A stretch of DNA of 64,000 bases from Hahella sp. HN01 (GTDB taxonomy: Bacteria > Pseudomonadota > Gammaproteobacteria > Pseudomonadales > Oleiphilaceae): NCBI RefSeq assembly GCF_018986435.1, contig NZ_JAHMIN010000003.1:188595-252594 (forward strand), given 5' to 3'. Positions within the stretch are counted from its first letter, which is position 1. Each line of letters starts with the position of its first letter. The position numbers were made by a program, and so were the translations under genes. The notes beneath the pieces were generated by a model, which made no database searches, was not told the DNA's origin, and worked only from the letters and a program-made list of their open reading frames with translations. This document shows positions 63,199 to 64,000 of the stretch, in pieces.

Positions 63199-64000
63199 TC
63201 AGAGCAATTTGGCCAGATGCCCCACATCCCCCATCGCGCTGGTGACGGCTCCGAGACTATCGACCTGACTGCAGGGCGATTCGGCAAGGCCATTAAAAAT
63301 GTCTGCAATCACGCGACGACCTTCGCCAGAGCTGTTCAGGTACGCGACCAATTTATGTGACGCCATATAGTTGCTTTCCGCGCTGGCGTTATAAAAGTCC
63401 TGATGCTCCGTAGCGAGCAGCTGGTTAATGGCGTTTTCGCTCAAATCAATGGGGAGCGCCTTGTAGGGCAGTCCGCCGTGTTCCAGGTATTCCGCCATGC
63501 CTTCGTTGAGCCATGTAGGCATGGGGCCGACCAGGCCCGCCAGAACAGCGTGAACCACTTCGTGCTTGGCGATAGCGACCGTGGTCTCCAGCTGGTCCTC
63601 GTTAACCATATAAATGGTGTTGGCCCCGTGGGAGAAGAACGCGGCGGCGTTGAAACCGGGGAACACTTTTTTGCGCAGAGCTTCGTACTCTGCGCGATCG
63701 CCGTAAAGCTCCAGGTTAAGAATGATCTGTCTGCGGCGTTCAGGCGCGAGATACGCTTCCAGTTGTGTATAAACCTGTTGGGCGGCGGCTCGGATCTTGT
63801 CTTCCACCAGGCCGTTGCGGGGCATGCCTTTGCTGGTCAACTTGAAATCGAAATACTTCTTCTGTGAGGCGTAGCTTTCGCCCACGAACTGCGCGCTTTT
63901 GTTCTGGGCGCTGTCAGAAAAATGGACGCGTCCATTGGCGTCAGTCCATTTGTAAATCTGTGGGGTTTCCACGTCCCGGATGTCGCGAGTGGCGGTTTTT
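63199..64000 (-). CDS. Secreted zinc metallopeptidase with DUF4124 domain, N-terminus cut by window edge
   Basis: The frame is open to the right edge (KTATRDIRDVETPQIYKWTDANG...), so the start and signal peptide lie outside; a GTG at 63972 is unlikely to be the true start. The DUF4124 motif QIYKWTDANGRVHFSD comes first. A peptidase domain follows with the gluzincin zinc site HEVVHAVLAG and a downstream Glu in LNEGMAEYLEHG, the third ligand. DUF4124 proteins are envelope-located, so this is probably a periplasmic or secreted protease. Stop at 63199, 14 bases from the convergent membrane-protein gene. Confidence 0.78.
   Translation of the reverse strand, partial: KTATRDIRDVETPQIYKWTDANGRVHFSDSAQNKSAQFVGESYASQKKYFDFKLTSKGMPRNGLVEDKIRAAAQQVYTQLEAYLAPERRRQIILNLELYGDRAEYEALRKKVFPGFNAAAFFSHGANTIYMVNEDQLETTVAIAKHEVVHAVLAGLVGPMPTWLNEGMAEYLEHGGLPYKALPIDLSENAINQLLATEHQDFYNASAESNYMASHKLVAYLNSSGEGRRVIADIFNGLAESPCSQVDSLGAVTSAMGDVGHLAKLL

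Overview
The window looks like chromosomal DNA of a moderately GC-rich marine gammaproteobacterium, most likely Hahella or a close relative. This is inference from gene content: an ectoine/hydroxyectoine operon, an MvaT-type nucleoid protein, bioA next to rsmE, and a sahR-metK / ahcY-metF / tkt-epd-pgk-fba block that I recall from Pseudomonas and its relatives. I saw no rRNA, tRNA, CRISPR array, insertion sequence or prophage. About fifty protein genes cover most of the sequence, and both ends cut through a gene.

Region by region. 1-5.4 kb: a truncated hypothetical gene, then a lysine-catabolism set (HglS-type 2-oxoadipate hydroxylase, AmaB-type semialdehyde dehydrogenase, and a saccharopine/lysine dehydrogenase-family enzyme) with a divergent Lrp-type regulator. 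An unusually dense run of inverted repeats lies in front of hglS. 5.4-13.3 kb: small hypotheticals, an NfeD-slipin pair, an EamA exporter, YchJ, adenine deaminase and a BMP-type binding protein. 13.3-20.3 kb: a patatin-like phospholipase behind a terminator-like leader hairpin, ectABCD, and an orphan tricarboxylate-transporter binding protein. 20.5-28.3 kb: a Cys-rich protein with a hexapeptide repeat, a beta-CASP nuclease, an AMP/thymidine phosphorylase coupled to a PRPP-synthetase homologue, and a 7TM-DISM protein with a degenerate GGDEF site. 28.3-34.5 kb: a 2-hydroxyacid dehydrogenase, MvaT, a gene-poor AT-rich stretch, YjbQ, a LysR / ABM-monooxygenase / RidA locus, and YihY. 34.5-44.1 kb: a DUF748 AsmA-like protein, a small protein with a near-consensus promoter, DUF445, rsmE-bioA (both with TTG starts), and a Cache-PAS-GGDEF-EAL protein.

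44.3-54.9 kb is the housekeeping core. metF, ahcY and metK form the activated-methyl cycle, and metK lies just behind a fused ArsR-methyltransferase regulator (SahR type) that has a long perfect palindrome at its own promoter. The divergent tkt-epd-pgk-fba cluster supplies central carbon flux and erythrose 4-phosphate for PLP. 55-64 kb is accessory: an alpha/beta hydrolase, an OmpA-type lipoprotein, a single-domain response regulator, two tandem paralogous secreted beta-helix proteins, an XRE regulator divergent from a secreted SGNH hydrolase, a membrane protein and a truncated secreted metallopeptidase.

The points most worth a second look are the hairpin cluster before hglS, the SahR palindrome, the recently duplicated beta-helix genes, the phosphorylase-PRPP synthetase pair, the hexapeptide-repeat Cys-rich protein, and the possible one-step lysine dehydrogenase route. 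Family assignments were made by reading the proteins, without any database search.
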